64,000 bases of DNA from Lachnospiraceae bacterium (GTDB taxonomy: Bacteria > Bacillota > Clostridia > Lachnospirales > Lachnospiraceae). The notes under the pieces are model-generated. The model was not told the DNA's origin and made no database searches. It was given only the letters and a program-made list of their open reading frames with translations. Positions 34,401 to 41,896 of the stretch are shown here, in pieces (within the stretch, counting starts at the first letter, position 1; every line of letters starts with the position of its first letter). Both the position numbers and the translations under genes were made by a program. The DNA is taken from positions 1 through 64,000 of the forward strand of contig SFDP01000015.1 of the NCBI GenBank assembly GCA_004558185.1, given 5' to 3'.

Positions 34401-35816
34401 AGGAAAGGGGAAGTCCGTATTCTTATGGGCAGCACAGAAAAAATGGGAACAGGGCTAAATGTGCAGGATAAGCTGATCACTCTGCATAATCTGGATGCAC
34501 CCTGGCGCCCGGCAGACCTGACCCAGCGTAATGGACGTATTCTGCGACAGGGGAATGAAAACGAGGAGGTATCCATCATTAATTACATTACCGAGCAGAC
34601 CTTTGATGCTTACCTGTGGCAGATTTTGGAGCAAAAACAACGCTATATCAGCCAGATCATGACCGGAAGAAGTGCCTTAAGAAGCTGCGAGGATGTGGAC
34701 GAGGTGGTGTTACAGTATGCCGAGTTTAAAGCTCTTGCCGTATCGGATCCAAAAATCAAACGAAAAATGGAGGTGGATAATGAAATATATCGTTTGCAGA
34801 CCTTAAAATCGGCCTGGAAAACCGGACAGAATGATTTACAGGAAAAACTCCTTCACCTTTATCCCAAACAAATCAAACAACACATAAAGAACATGGAGGC
34901 TTATGAAATGGATGTAAAACGCTATGAAGAACAAAAGCCAAAGGAATTTTCCATGACCTTAAATCACCGCTTGTTTGAAGAACGGGCAAAAGCCGGGGAA
35001 TATTTAGCTTTGCAAATGAAGACCCTTGGCCATGGACCGGGCGATACCCTGTCCATAGGTACTTATGCCGGGTTTTCCCTGCTGCTGAAACGGGGAATTT
35101 TTCAGGGAGTGCTGCTTTGTCTGAAGGGTGAGGGAATGTATCAGGTGGATGCAGGAGAATCTGCTTTGGGCAATATCACCAGAGTGGAAAATCTTACCAG
35201 AAAGTTAGGGGAGTATCTGGAACAGGAGAGGAAAGGACTTGAGGAAGTAAAGGAACAAATGGAAGCGGCAAAAAAAGAAGTAGGGAAGCCTTTTTCGGAA
35301 GAAGAAAAGCTGGCAGAGCTATTGAAGGAACAGGTATCCCTTAATCTGGCTCTGGAATTTGAGCAAGAGGAGAAACCCGTGGCAACAAGCTATAGCGGCA
35401 GTATTTATCGAAAACTAAGTAAATTGGCTCCGGGATTGTTTGATGGTACCTATTTCTATCTGAAATTTAAGAAGGATCACTTTGACGATCTGATTATGGA
35501 AAAGATTGGGGAAAAGGAATATCGTATTGCCCATTATTATGTACAGAATGGAGATTTGATGCGGGATCCCCAGATTACCTTTAGAGTAAAGGAAGATCAG
35601 CAAAAGGTTTGTATTCTATCCTATACCCAGGATAATTTGGGAATTTACCAGGAAACAGCAGATAGAAGCGAGGAAGAGACAGAGGAGCTTTTGGCGTTTT
35701 TTGACCAGTGGCTGATAAACATCAGAGATCAGGGATTTGTTTTACATGAGGCTCGGGGAGAAAGAACGGAATATCAAAAAGAAAGGGAAACGAGAGAAGA
35801 GGAACAGGAACGATAG
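28419..35816 (+). CDS. Giant ICE helicase / N6-adenine methylase fusion
   Basis: The protein is 2465 residues. Residues 1-130 resemble an ArdC-type N-terminal DNA-binding domain. About 245-385 is a Gly/Arg/Asp-rich low-complexity linker. A Rossmann methylase follows with LDPAMGTGNFF (near 829) and motif IV reading GNVPF (near 890) where NPPF is usual, so activity is uncertain. An SNF2-type helicase has Walker A HEVGAGKTMTA (near 1540), DEAH (near 1705) and helicase motif VI in QRNGRILRQGN (near 2040). Such proteins are hallmarks of large Clostridia ICEs and may process or protect transferred DNA. It uses a TTG start overlapping parB by 8 bases. Confidence 0.88.
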   Translation: MGRETYLADLYRQSVQALTQNRREWMGLLSSVSKYYKMSFDKNVLIYVQRPDAGLIATKAGWEKQTGRYLKAGSKGIGVVDMNNPKATLAYYFDLADTRGDYEGFLKAMSAVWSLERQYRPEVLKRFHQRFGTDASNVENCLCQLTGREAESFLGKYLTQVEVKDESSVLYGLPAGAVQAEFAKLVIDSAAYIVFQKCGIKTEIFSEAEAFENISHFGSLELFMGLGAFACAIARPVLSELHKSIEEIKEERSQADEERTVNETGIPDGRGWDALSQPPVIQESGIRPGTGGNLWEKLEGVHEREAPHKTVGVNRSGKNQRNDHQSGSGGRGKERSTDPKISGNLAPAKDGGYPETGRTYGDADQTGRGDHSTRGGLPDKVIEIKGEAGAAKKKENKEKEESRTEKKAGDSSFSILVLDDGKEIREHEDWEHIQHLLMDTEVYPLEMYEHLARLFDEQRDKAKREEGIREIYLDYGEQSNGDKTRGIVPHKKGADFFFGEEELVRLSWETITQVVTTLVEEGTYFSPQEEKEPLGEFLIPDEEEERQREEKESRGNGQLSLFELYPGPYDEQPEGGDQVLVGEQEEEVKVGYRLFPVGSKIAYDGRLFEVLGYVNDNQTIELGDIEERQSTGGYKVRERLPVDLLKTAQLLKDFYPEGEIGKSIVQAVEQKDFSEEKKQQLFNMSRITQANQNYAMDFAKEMEQRFREGRLNYRYQPDHRLYEGGAKTKFNHNVEAIRLLKQLQQENRIASLKEQIILAHFVGWGGLADALTPGKEGWEKEYAQIEELLTEEELQAAQASTLTSYYTDQNIIRYIYEALWQFGFRSGNLLDPAMGTGNFFSVLPETMNQSKLYGVELEPIAGEIARKLYPQADIFIKGFEDTQFSDSFFDVVVGNVPFHNIRVSDRRYDRFRFKIHDYFLAKSLDKVRAGGILAVITSKFTLDKENQSVRKYLAQRAELIGAIRLPENAFKRVAGTEVTTDILFLKKREQEIVPNEKNTPWLSVEKDEKGIAYNRYFIDHPEMVLGTMVQGTGMYGSHDFVTCKPFGGRELGELLGEAIKRLYGQYEEPKSSLEEDKNTIIREWIPAMPEVKNYSYTKVGGEIYYREDSRMYRQELSRKGAERIEGMIRIRSALRALMDFQLHGDSKMGWELPTMEYETKLRELLEKLNEEYDNYIKDYGYLNVSGNIRAFAKDADAPLLRSIEEEVKDEQGKKIKGEYKKTAVFFHATIRPKSMPKTADNLEEALRITLNVRGKFDLDYLQFLYRKDGRICSKEEILEELGERVYRDPEKRQQDDFYSGWVMAEEYLSGHVKEKLARAVLEMDRCPEEFSRNVKALEQVQPEPLKPEDISFVLGSTWIPVKVYEEFMYEKFGTKSELQKRGIYLEFAECSGAYFITGKGLEKDSITVNSTYGTERINAYEILEQTLNLKTVEVRDRQEYEDPQTGEEKVRYVLNKRETLLAREKQAQLKLEFESWLFAESERGAKLTALYNDRFNNLRPRTYNGDDLMLPDMNEAITLRKHQRDTVAMGIYGEGNLLVAHEVGAGKTMTACAIAYERKRLGICNKPLIAVPNHTLEQWATEFMRLYPNANILVATNKDFEKSRRRRFVSRIATGDYDCIIMGHSSFELIALSRERQLAAMQEEIDEITGKIEEMKLLEGKSWSLKQMEIFRHNLQERFDRLYNAAKKDDTISFEELGVDNLFVDEAHAYKNNYSYTKMQRVAGVGGQNSQRAMDMHMKCQYINEITNEHGVVYLTGTPVANSMSELYVMQKTLQPSELKQRGLLMFDSWASTFGRVESSLEIRPEGSGYQMKARFAKFHNLPELMSMLFLVADIKTSDMLNLPVPKLQTGKMQVIKTRITPQQKRIMEELVERAEAIRNKEVDSSEDNFLKLTNEARLLSVDPRILGEALENDPDTKLNTCARKVAEIYHATAEKRSTQLIFCDKGTPKTDGSFNFYQGMKEELIHQGVEAQEITFIHDANTDTKRAELLEQVRKGEVRILMGSTEKMGTGLNVQDKLITLHNLDAPWRPADLTQRNGRILRQGNENEEVSIINYITEQTFDAYLWQILEQKQRYISQIMTGRSALRSCEDVDEVVLQYAEFKALAVSDPKIKRKMEVDNEIYRLQTLKSAWKTGQNDLQEKLLHLYPKQIKQHIKNMEAYEMDVKRYEEQKPKEFSMTLNHRLFEERAKAGEYLALQMKTLGHGPGDTLSIGTYAGFSLLLKRGIFQGVLLCLKGEGMYQVDAGESALGNITRVENLTRKLGEYLEQERKGLEEVKEQMEAAKKEVGKPFSEEEKLAELLKEQVSLNLALEFEQEEKPVATSYSGSIYRKLSKLAPGLFDGTYFYLKFKKDHFDDLIMEKIGEKEYRIAHYYVQNGDLMRDPQITFRVKEDQQKVCILSYTQDNLGIYQETADRSEEETEELLAFFDQWLINIRDQGFVLHEARGERTEYQKERETREEEQER
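29185..29562 (+). CDS. TnpV-like protein nested inside the helicase-methylase gene
   Basis: A 125-residue frame lies wholly inside the giant gene, in the +1 frame. It reads as an ordered protein with the pattern I know from TnpV-type transposon proteins: LEYRMGEDGMLYPNLLL near the start, VPVGIFGRSWKEYMKEKHP, LIALGKINEMITKVDQEAEE and a helical end EMLTRQAEEIILQEVVYQIR. ATG 29185 follows a good ribosome site (GAAAGGAGTCAGGCAG). The host frame here (host residues about 255-381) is a low-complexity linker, so the nested frame looks like the conserved one. TnpV function is unknown. Confidence 0.7.
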   Translation: MKREPLTKLEYRMGEDGMLYPNLLLSKNPEYDRVPVGIFGRSWKEYMKEKHPIRLSELIALGKINEMITKVDQEAEEKKEALIQKFLEIWPLPKTEDTLKRAGHMEMLTRQAEEIILQEVVYQIR

Positions 35817-35830
35817 GAAGGAGGTTTACC

Positions 35831-36853
35831 GTGTATAGGCAGGAGAAAAAAAAGCCGATGCCCTTTACCGAGGAACAGATGCAGCAGATTTATGCAACCA
35901 ACATTATTGATTTTGCTGTACAAAATGGATTTGAGATTGAAAAAAGTGATAAAGCCACGGTTCATGTGAAGAACAACGGAGGATTATTCTTGTTTAAGCA
36001 TGGCCGTGGCTTTTATTCTTTTACCAAGGAAAAGGGAGGGGACATTGTTGCATTTACCATGGAATATTTGGGTATGGAGAAGTTAGCGGCCATGGAGTAC
36101 ATTTTGGGCTGTCGGGCTTATGAACAGACAACCCACGTAGTTGCCCCACAGGAAAAAGGGGAAAGAGGAAAGCTGGTTTTACCCCCAAGAGATAGTGATG
36201 ACCGCCGGGTTTTTGCTTATCTTACCAAGAGCAGAAGAATTGATGGGGAAATCGTACAGGCCATGATGAAACAGGGGAAAGTGTACCAGTCCAGGCAGGA
36301 GATCAACGGCAAGATACGCAGAAATTGTGCCTTTGTTGGTTTCGATGAGGAAGGAAAGCCCAGGTACTGTGCACTCCGTGGCCCCAGTGTAGACAGTACA
36401 TTTAGACAGGACATAGAAAACTCAGATAAAACTTACGGATTTCTAATGGAAGGAAGAAGTAACCGCGTGTATGACTTTGAGGCACCGATTGATGCCATGA
36501 GCCATGCCACCCTTTGTAAACTCAGAGGGGAGGACTGGAGAAGGGATTACCGAATAGCGGAAGGTTGTCTTTCTGACCGGGCGCTAAAGCGATTTTTAAA
36601 GCAGCATCCCCAGGTGAATGAGATCGTTTTTTGCTATGACAATGATCTGGAAGGAAGGCTGGCAGATGGAACACCCCATAATCATGGACAGGTCAGAGCA
36701 GCACAGGCAAAGGATTACTTTGCTTCTTTGGGATATCGGGTAGCGATTTTGACTCCAAAGCAGAAAGACTTCAATAAGATGCTTACGGCACTTTATGAGC
36801 AGCCGACGGCTGGAGAAATGTCACTGGAAGAGGAAGAAGAGCAGGAGCGATGA
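35831..36853 (+). CDS. DUF3991/Toprim-domain primase-like protein
   Basis: The 340-residue protein begins with a DnaG-like N-terminal region (IIDFAVQNGFEIEKSDKATV, then KHGRGFYSFTKEKGGDIVAF as in DUF3991 proteins). It ends with a Toprim fold: EGCLSDRALKRFLKQHPQVN and the acidic motif FCYDNDLEGR. These proteins are ICE and plasmid primases or primase-like factors, probably acting on the transferred single strand. The GTG start at 35831 follows GGAAGGAGGTTTACC, 15 bases after the helicase gene. Confidence 0.85.
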   Translation: MYRQEKKKPMPFTEEQMQQIYATNIIDFAVQNGFEIEKSDKATVHVKNNGGLFLFKHGRGFYSFTKEKGGDIVAFTMEYLGMEKLAAMEYILGCRAYEQTTHVVAPQEKGERGKLVLPPRDSDDRRVFAYLTKSRRIDGEIVQAMMKQGKVYQSRQEINGKIRRNCAFVGFDEEGKPRYCALRGPSVDSTFRQDIENSDKTYGFLMEGRSNRVYDFEAPIDAMSHATLCKLRGEDWRRDYRIAEGCLSDRALKRFLKQHPQVNEIVFCYDNDLEGRLADGTPHNHGQVRAAQAKDYFASLGYRVAILTPKQKDFNKMLTALYEQPTAGEMSLEEEEEQER

Positions 36854-36879
36854 CAGACTGTTTTTCACTTTTTGTAAAA

Positions 36880-37050
36880 AGGCCACTTAGGGGCCGAGAG
36901 TGCCTTCAGGCACCTTTCCTTACCCCAAATGGAAATTTGGAGGTTAAGGCAGGAATAGGCGGGTTCTACCTCGCCAAAAAAACAGCTTACAGGCAAAGCC
37001 TGTAACGGGGTTCTGGTAGAATAAGCGGTGTTCTGGATAGAACCCCTTAA
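36880..37050. other. Candidate origin of transfer (oriT)
   Basis: This non-coding gap just upstream of the relaxosome genes holds a dense set of hairpins: GTGCCT-TC-AGGCAC (36900), CCAAAT-GGAA-ATTTGG inside CCTTACC...GGTTAAGG (36917-36949), TTACAGGC-AAA-GCCTGTAA (36987-37005) and GGGGTTCT...AGAACCCC (37007-37046). GTTCTGG(A)TAGAA appears twice (37010, 37030), and its complement in GGTTCTACC (36962). Position and structure fit an oriT; no nick site is proven. Confidence 0.5.
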
Positions 37051-37093
37051 CGCTAAGTTGAAGGAGATGAATTTTTCCTTGGAAGGAGGAAAG

Positions 37094-37564
37094 ATGAAGA
37101 AGCCAACCCAGAAACGATCCATCAATTTTTCCACAGATACCTTGGATACCTTAGATAAACTGGCAGCAAAAAAGCAGACCACTACATCAGAATTGGTGCG
37201 GGGCTATGTGGAAAAGGGGCTTTCTCTTGAAGGAAACCGTGAAGATATAGACTTTATTGCCAGTATCATCCGTCAGGAGCTGATGGCAGTTTATCATGTA
37301 GAAGATATAAAAGGAATTTGTGACCATAACACGGATCGCTTGGCTAAGATGCTGATGAAAATAGGGAAAATCAATGGGGCTATCTTCTTTTTGCTAATTA
37401 AGGTGTTGATTAATCTTGCCAACGAAGGCAGCGAGGATGATTTTGACCAGATGCTTTCTGCGGCAGTAAAGCTGGGTGTGGATTATATGCAGAAAAAAGA
37501 TTTTCAGATTAACAGTTTCTTACAGGATACAGGCCATTTACGGGATTTAGCAGAGAAATTATAG
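37094..37564 (+). CDS. Ribbon-helix-helix relaxosome accessory protein (MobC-like)
   Basis: This encodes 156 residues. Residues 5-45 look like a ribbon-helix-helix DNA-binding unit (RSINFSTDTLDTLDKLAAKK, then TTTSELVRGYVEKGL). The rest is helical with a hydrophobic stretch (INGAIFFLLIKVLINLA). Located between the candidate oriT and the relaxase, it probably binds oriT repeats and helps the relaxase. ATG 37094 follows GGAAGGAGGAAAG; the longer in-frame start at 37028 has no such site. Confidence 0.7.
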   Translation: MKKPTQKRSINFSTDTLDTLDKLAAKKQTTTSELVRGYVEKGLSLEGNREDIDFIASIIRQELMAVYHVEDIKGICDHNTDRLAKMLMKIGKINGAIFFLLIKVLINLANEGSEDDFDQMLSAAVKLGVDYMQKKDFQINSFLQDTGHLRDLAEKL

Positions 37565-37583
37565 AAAGAAAGGAAGGAAAAAG

Positions 37584-38615
37584 ATGACGTACCAGGAGTT
37601 TAGAGAAATCGTAAAAGTACAGATTAGACATTTTTTGCCACAGAAGTTGACTGATGCAGACATCCGTATTCAGGAGGTGACGAAAAATAACCATGTGAAA
37701 TTGTATGGACTGGTGATCAAAGGTCAGGAGGATAGAATTGTTCCTACGCTTTATCTTGAGCCATACTATGAAAAATATAGAGACGAGATGGATATGGGAA
37801 GTATTTTAAGCTCCCTTGTGGCTCAATATGAAGAGAGTAAAGAGAAAGGAAGTAATCTTTTACCCTTTTCGGTGGAGGATTATGAACAGGTAAAAGACAA
37901 GCTATATCTTACGATACTTGGTCAGGATAATCAGGAGTATCTTAAAGAAACCGTACATCAAGATATACCAGAGACTGACCTGACCAGCGTGGTTCGGGTC
38001 TTATGCGGAGAAAAAGAAGAACAGGGAATCGGCAGCTTTGCCTTAAAAGAATCCCTATTGGCCATATGGGGGCAAACCAAGGAAGAAGTTTACGGACAGG
38101 CGCTAACCAATACAGAGAGACTTTTTCCGGCAGAATTATTAACTATGCAGGAGGTAATTCGCTCCTTAGTTTCACCGTCAGATATGATGGATCAGAAAGA
38201 GGAAAATTCCTCAAGGGATTTGTTACCTTATGAACAATATGTACTGAGTAATACAGAAAAATTTCATGGAGCAACAGCCATTCTGTATCCGGGATTATTG
38301 CAGGAGATTGGAGAGGCTACAAAAAGTAATTTTTTTCTCCTTCCCAGCAGCCTGCATGAGGTGATTTTGATGAAGGATAACGGCGAAATGAGTGCCGAGG
38401 AGCTTCAGAGGATGGTTATGCAAATTAATCGAACAGAAGTGGATCCCCAAGAGGTTCTTTCGGATGAAGTTTATTGCTACGATTATCGGGAGCAAAAGCT
38501 TACTATGGCAACGGATCCAGTGAAGACAAAGGAAGTATTGCAGCAAATAGAAGGAAACTATGGACAGGAATGTGTTCAGGAAGAAGAACGGTATGGATTT
38601 GCCATGGAAAGATAG
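37584..38615 (+). CDS. DUF5688-like protein
   Basis: The 343-residue protein matches a family seen beside ICE and phage genes in Clostridia (DUF5688). The N-terminus starts MTYQEFREIVKVQIRHFLP; the centre has NHVKLYGLVIKGQEDRIVPT and LYLEPYYEKYRDEMDMGSIL; a C-terminal half has NTEKFHGATAILYPGLLQEI. There is no catalytic motif known to me and no membrane segment. GGAAGGAAAAAG precedes the start. The role in transfer is unknown. Confidence 0.7.
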   Translation: MTYQEFREIVKVQIRHFLPQKLTDADIRIQEVTKNNHVKLYGLVIKGQEDRIVPTLYLEPYYEKYRDEMDMGSILSSLVAQYEESKEKGSNLLPFSVEDYEQVKDKLYLTILGQDNQEYLKETVHQDIPETDLTSVVRVLCGEKEEQGIGSFALKESLLAIWGQTKEEVYGQALTNTERLFPAELLTMQEVIRSLVSPSDMMDQKEENSSRDLLPYEQYVLSNTEKFHGATAILYPGLLQEIGEATKSNFFLLPSSLHEVILMKDNGEMSAEELQRMVMQINRTEVDPQEVLSDEVYCYDYREQKLTMATDPVKTKEVLQQIEGNYGQECVQEEERYGFAMER

Positions 38616-38638
38616 GATGAGGGGAGAAGGAGGAATCC

Positions 38639-39847
38639 ATGTCTATCTTAGTCTATAAACAACGCCACCGCCATCCCAATAAAAAGTCTACACCGGGAGC
38701 CAATTACGCCCATATTCGTTATATTGCTACCAGACCAAGGGTACTTAAACAGGAAGGAGCAAAGCATGGTTTGTTTGGAAAGCTTGAACCGGGCTCGGTA
38801 AAGGAATTTTCCACATGGGAGGAAATTGCCCGACTGGCCTATACCAATTCCCGAAAGGGAATAATTATGTATCGCAGCGTAGTATCTTTCGCAGAAGATA
38901 CCGCCAGGGAGCTTTTGTTAAAGGATCAGAAAAGCTGGCAAAGATATATGGAAAATCATGTAATAACCATTGCCGAAAAAAACAGAATCAAACGGGAAAA
39001 TTTGCAGTGGGCGGCGGCAGTACATGGGGAAAAGAATCACCCTCATCTTCATCTCGTCTTCTGGGACAAGTCGGAAACCGTCAGAAACCCATTTACTCCA
39101 CCTCAAGTACCGTCAGAAATAAGAAAACAGATGATTAAAGATACTTTTTGTGAAAAAATTCTTACCTATGCCAAAGAAAAAGATCTGGCAGTTAAGGAAA
39201 TGCGGCAAGTTACGAATAAGCTGGTGGAACAGTTTGAACAGGAAATCCTCTTAAAGAATCCAGGAAGATATAAAGCAGCTAAGAAAAAGCTTGAAGAAGA
39301 ATTAGGCCAAGAGCTGACCTTTGATAAACGTTTTTTAACTAAGTTGTCAGAGGAACTCTTTTTCCTTGGCAGGTTGATACCGGAGAATGGGAGGATTTCC
39401 TATCAGTTATTGCCGCCGGAAAGTAAGGAAAAGACGGATGAGTTGGTGGAACTTCTGCTTTCAGAGGTAGTGCAGCTTAAAACTTGTGCCAAGCAATATG
39501 TGGAAGCTAAATGCAGTATGGCAAGATTATACAGCGATGATAAAAACCGACTGCTTAAGCAAAGAAAACAGTATGAAGAGGAAGCAAAAAAGATTTTGGC
39601 CAACCGGATTCTTTCCGGTATTAAGGCAATCTGTAGACTTGAGCAAGAAAAACGTGGTGAGGCATATCGAAAAAGCCATAAAGAATACCTGGCCTTTCAG
39701 ATAATTTTAGAGGCTTTGGATATGTTGGCAAAAGCAGTAGAAATCCAGGAACAGGATTTAGAGGAACAGTTATCAAAAGAAGAGTTATCAAAGGAGGCAA
39801 AGAAAGAACTTGTATTAAAATATCAGGATAAAGGATATGAGCATTAA
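38639..39847 (+). CDS. MOBP-type (MobP3-like) relaxase
   Basis: This encodes 402 residues. The N-terminal region (MSILVYKQRHRHPNKKSTPG, ANYAHIRYIATRP) carries the N-terminal catalytic segment, and the HUH-type metal motif is HPHLHLVFWD near residue 138. The C-terminal half is a long helical, charged region. It would nick oriT and pilot the strand to VirD4. It overlaps the next gene by 11 bases and follows GAGAAGGAGGAATCC. Confidence 0.88.
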   Translation: MSILVYKQRHRHPNKKSTPGANYAHIRYIATRPRVLKQEGAKHGLFGKLEPGSVKEFSTWEEIARLAYTNSRKGIIMYRSVVSFAEDTARELLLKDQKSWQRYMENHVITIAEKNRIKRENLQWAAAVHGEKNHPHLHLVFWDKSETVRNPFTPPQVPSEIRKQMIKDTFCEKILTYAKEKDLAVKEMRQVTNKLVEQFEQEILLKNPGRYKAAKKKLEEELGQELTFDKRFLTKLSEELFFLGRLIPENGRISYQLLPPESKEKTDELVELLLSEVVQLKTCAKQYVEAKCSMARLYSDDKNRLLKQRKQYEEEAKKILANRILSGIKAICRLEQEKRGEAYRKSHKEYLAFQIILEALDMLAKAVEIQEQDLEEQLSKEELSKEAKKELVLKYQDKGYEH

Positions 39848-40166
39848 ACAAAAAAAGAAGCATTATTTGGGGCATCCCTGTAGAGGATGCCCCTATGTAT
39901 TTACCCGAAGCGGGACAGACTGCATTATGGGAGCTGTTCCAGGGGAGTGTGTCTGGTATTTTTACCTTTCTCTGCTGGGGCATCACTATACCCAGCAGGA
40001 GAAAATGGAAATACAGAAAAGATACGAGCAGTATACACACAAATCAAAATATACAGAAAAAAGGCTGGAAAATACCATAGAGATGCTGCTTACCGTGGCA
40101 GAGATAAAGTATGGAAAGGAATATGCCGGCTATCTGAAACAGAAAATGGGAGGAGAAAAAACTTGA
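39837..40166 (+). CDS. Hypothetical cysteine-rich ICE protein
   Basis: The 109-residue protein is not recognised. Residues 13-40 hold four cysteines in CRGCPYVFTRSGTDCIMGAVPGEC split by short spacers, which could bind a metal. The C-terminal half is a charged helix. It overlaps the end of the relaxase gene by 11 bases and the TTG start of the next gene, so it belongs to the same transcript. Confidence 0.5.
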   Translation: MSIKQKKKHYLGHPCRGCPYVFTRSGTDCIMGAVPGECVWYFYLSLLGHHYTQQEKMEIQKRYEQYTHKSKYTEKRLENTIEMLLTVAEIKYGKEYAGYLKQKMGGEKT

Positions 40167-40867
40167 AATTAAAGGATATGTTGTTGATTACCCATAACCA
40201 TAAGGGGACAGAAGGTAAGTATTTGTTAAGCATCCGGGATTACCTGTCCATTCTGTCTGTAGGTTCTGAAAGGACAGAACCGGAACTTGGCTACTGGATA
40301 GAGGAACTGCTCAATACAAAGGACAATCAGCTATGGACGGAGATTTATCTGGCAGCCAATAAAACTATTTGTGCCAGATTTTGTGAAAGTGAGCAGGAAC
40401 TTCGGCAGTTTCTTCTGGGGCAGCATAGGATGCTGGATAAAGGGATTCCCTTTTTGCAGGAACATTGTTCCAAAGCCTGTCTGGAGGTACTGACCGCTTA
40501 TGATATGGACACAGCCGGGCACCCTTTGGTAGGGAAATTGCACTATGAAGTCCAGCGTGATACTTTTCGGCAGGGAGAAGTTCTACATAATTTTAATGGA
40601 AGTGATTACGCTGTGCTTCAGGTATTGGATAGAGACCATTTGCTGTTAATGGCTTTGGAAAGCGGGCAGTTTGTAATCGCAGTAGGAACAAGGGCTTATG
40701 CCCGTTACCCCAAAGAAAGTTTTTCATCGGAGGATAGTGTAATTCAGGGAATTTCATGGGAGCATGGCATTTATCTGGGAAATAATTTGTCAGCCATTGA
40801 TCTGGAACGTATTCAACAAGAATATGGACAGGATGAAATCAGTGAGGAAGAAGAGATAGAACGTTAA
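40163..40867 (+). CDS. Hypothetical ICE protein
   Basis: This encodes 234 residues with no membrane segment or signal peptide. The middle (LHYEVQRDTFRQGEVLHNFN, GSDYAVLQVLDRDHLLLMAL) resembles small beta-rich accessory domains found in Clostridia ICE proteins, but I do not assign a name. The open frame runs back to 39887 in another gene's territory; TTG 40163 is preferred because GGGAGGAGAAAAAAC precedes it and it overlaps the upstream stop (TTGA). The C-terminus is strongly acidic. Confidence 0.55.
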   Translation: MKLKDMLLITHNHKGTEGKYLLSIRDYLSILSVGSERTEPELGYWIEELLNTKDNQLWTEIYLAANKTICARFCESEQELRQFLLGQHRMLDKGIPFLQEHCSKACLEVLTAYDMDTAGHPLVGKLHYEVQRDTFRQGEVLHNFNGSDYAVLQVLDRDHLLLMALESGQFVIAVGTRAYARYPKESFSSEDSVIQGISWEHGIYLGNNLSAIDLERIQQEYGQDEISEEEEIER

Positions 40868-40880
40868 AACGAGGAGGTTC

Positions 40881-41576
40881 ATGATGAAATCAAAAGTAGA
40901 GTTTTATAGGGTGTTTTTTGAAGAATTGGAGAAAAAAGGTTTTGGCGTAGCTGAGCCATCTTCGCCGGATTATGTGGTGGATATTCAGTTTAAAGGCAAA
41001 ACCATAGCTTTTTATACTAAGGCAGACCTGATTGAAAAAAATCCCTTTGTGGAGGTACCCCAAAAGCAAATGGAAAGGCTTTTTAGTATGGCAAGAGCTA
41101 CCGCTAATCTGTGCGGAATCTGCTCGGATCAGCCTTATGAGGAAGAAAAAGTGCAGAAGCTAAAAAATGGAGTAGTAAAGGTAAATGAGCATAATGGAGT
41201 GGTCCTGGCCTGTAGGAAACACCCTCTGTTCGATTATGTACTTTCTACTTACAAGCAGGATGCACAAAATGAGAACAGACCTATTCAGCGGCAGTATTTT
41301 TATAATCGGGAGGAGGCTTTTGAAAGTTTTGTTACCCGAAGTGGCTTGATCGATGCAAGAAAACTGTTTACGGAAAGTCAGCTGCAGATCATTCATGCAG
41401 GATTAGTAAAAATGCGTACTCAGGATGAGGGGCTTTCGGAAGAAGAATTAAAGGAAGCAGGTGAGTTGATTAACCAGATTGAAGAGCTGGTGCCGCAGCT
41501 TCATCAGGAGGAAAGAAAGTTTGATGTGACCAGACTGCTGGATGCCCTAAGTATTGGCAATGGTATAGAGCGGTAG
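40881..41576 (+). CDS. Hypothetical ICE protein
   Basis: This encodes 231 residues, soluble. The start region EFYRVFFEELEKKGFGVAEP and the sentence YVVDIQFKGKTIAFYTKADL look like a compact alpha/beta domain. Two cysteines occur in ANLCGICSDQP. The last third is helical and acidic. The family is not recognised. It follows the previous gene by 13 bases with GAGGAGGTTC. Confidence 0.55.
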   Translation: MMKSKVEFYRVFFEELEKKGFGVAEPSSPDYVVDIQFKGKTIAFYTKADLIEKNPFVEVPQKQMERLFSMARATANLCGICSDQPYEEEKVQKLKNGVVKVNEHNGVVLACRKHPLFDYVLSTYKQDAQNENRPIQRQYFYNREEAFESFVTRSGLIDARKLFTESQLQIIHAGLVKMRTQDEGLSEEELKEAGELINQIEELVPQLHQEERKFDVTRLLDALSIGNGIER

Positions 41577-41588
41577 GAAGGAGATAAG

Positions 41589-41879
41589 ATGCATCCACAG
41601 GGAGAAAGCATATGGGGAAATATCAATCTATGTATTGAGATTGCCCTGAACATTTATTACTTATTGGGAGAGCGGGGAGAGGGGATTGCTATTCCCAAAG
41701 ACCATGCCAGCCAATATTTTTCGCCAGAAACCGTTTTGGCAGGAAAAGAGAAGGGTGAGTATCTATATTATCCCCAGGAAGAAACCATGGATATGGTTTT
41801 AGAAGAAATGGGAAAGAAAGAGGAAACCGAGATGGAGGAAGAGTATGGAGAAGAAGTGGACTATGGTTTTGAGCCATAA
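41589..41879 (+). CDS. Small hypothetical ICE protein
   Basis: The protein has 96 residues, with a hydrophobic-amphipathic N-terminal helix (INLCIEIALNIYYLLG) and a very acidic C-terminus (EETEMEEEYGEEVDYGFEP). It is not recognised. ATG 41589 follows AGGAAGGAGATAAG, 12 bases after the preceding gene. Confidence 0.5.
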   Translation: MHPQGESIWGNINLCIEIALNIYYLLGERGEGIAIPKDHASQYFSPETVLAGKEKGEYLYYPQEETMDMVLEEMGKKEETEMEEEYGEEVDYGFEP

Positions 41880-41896
41880 ATATCGCTAAAGCCAAA

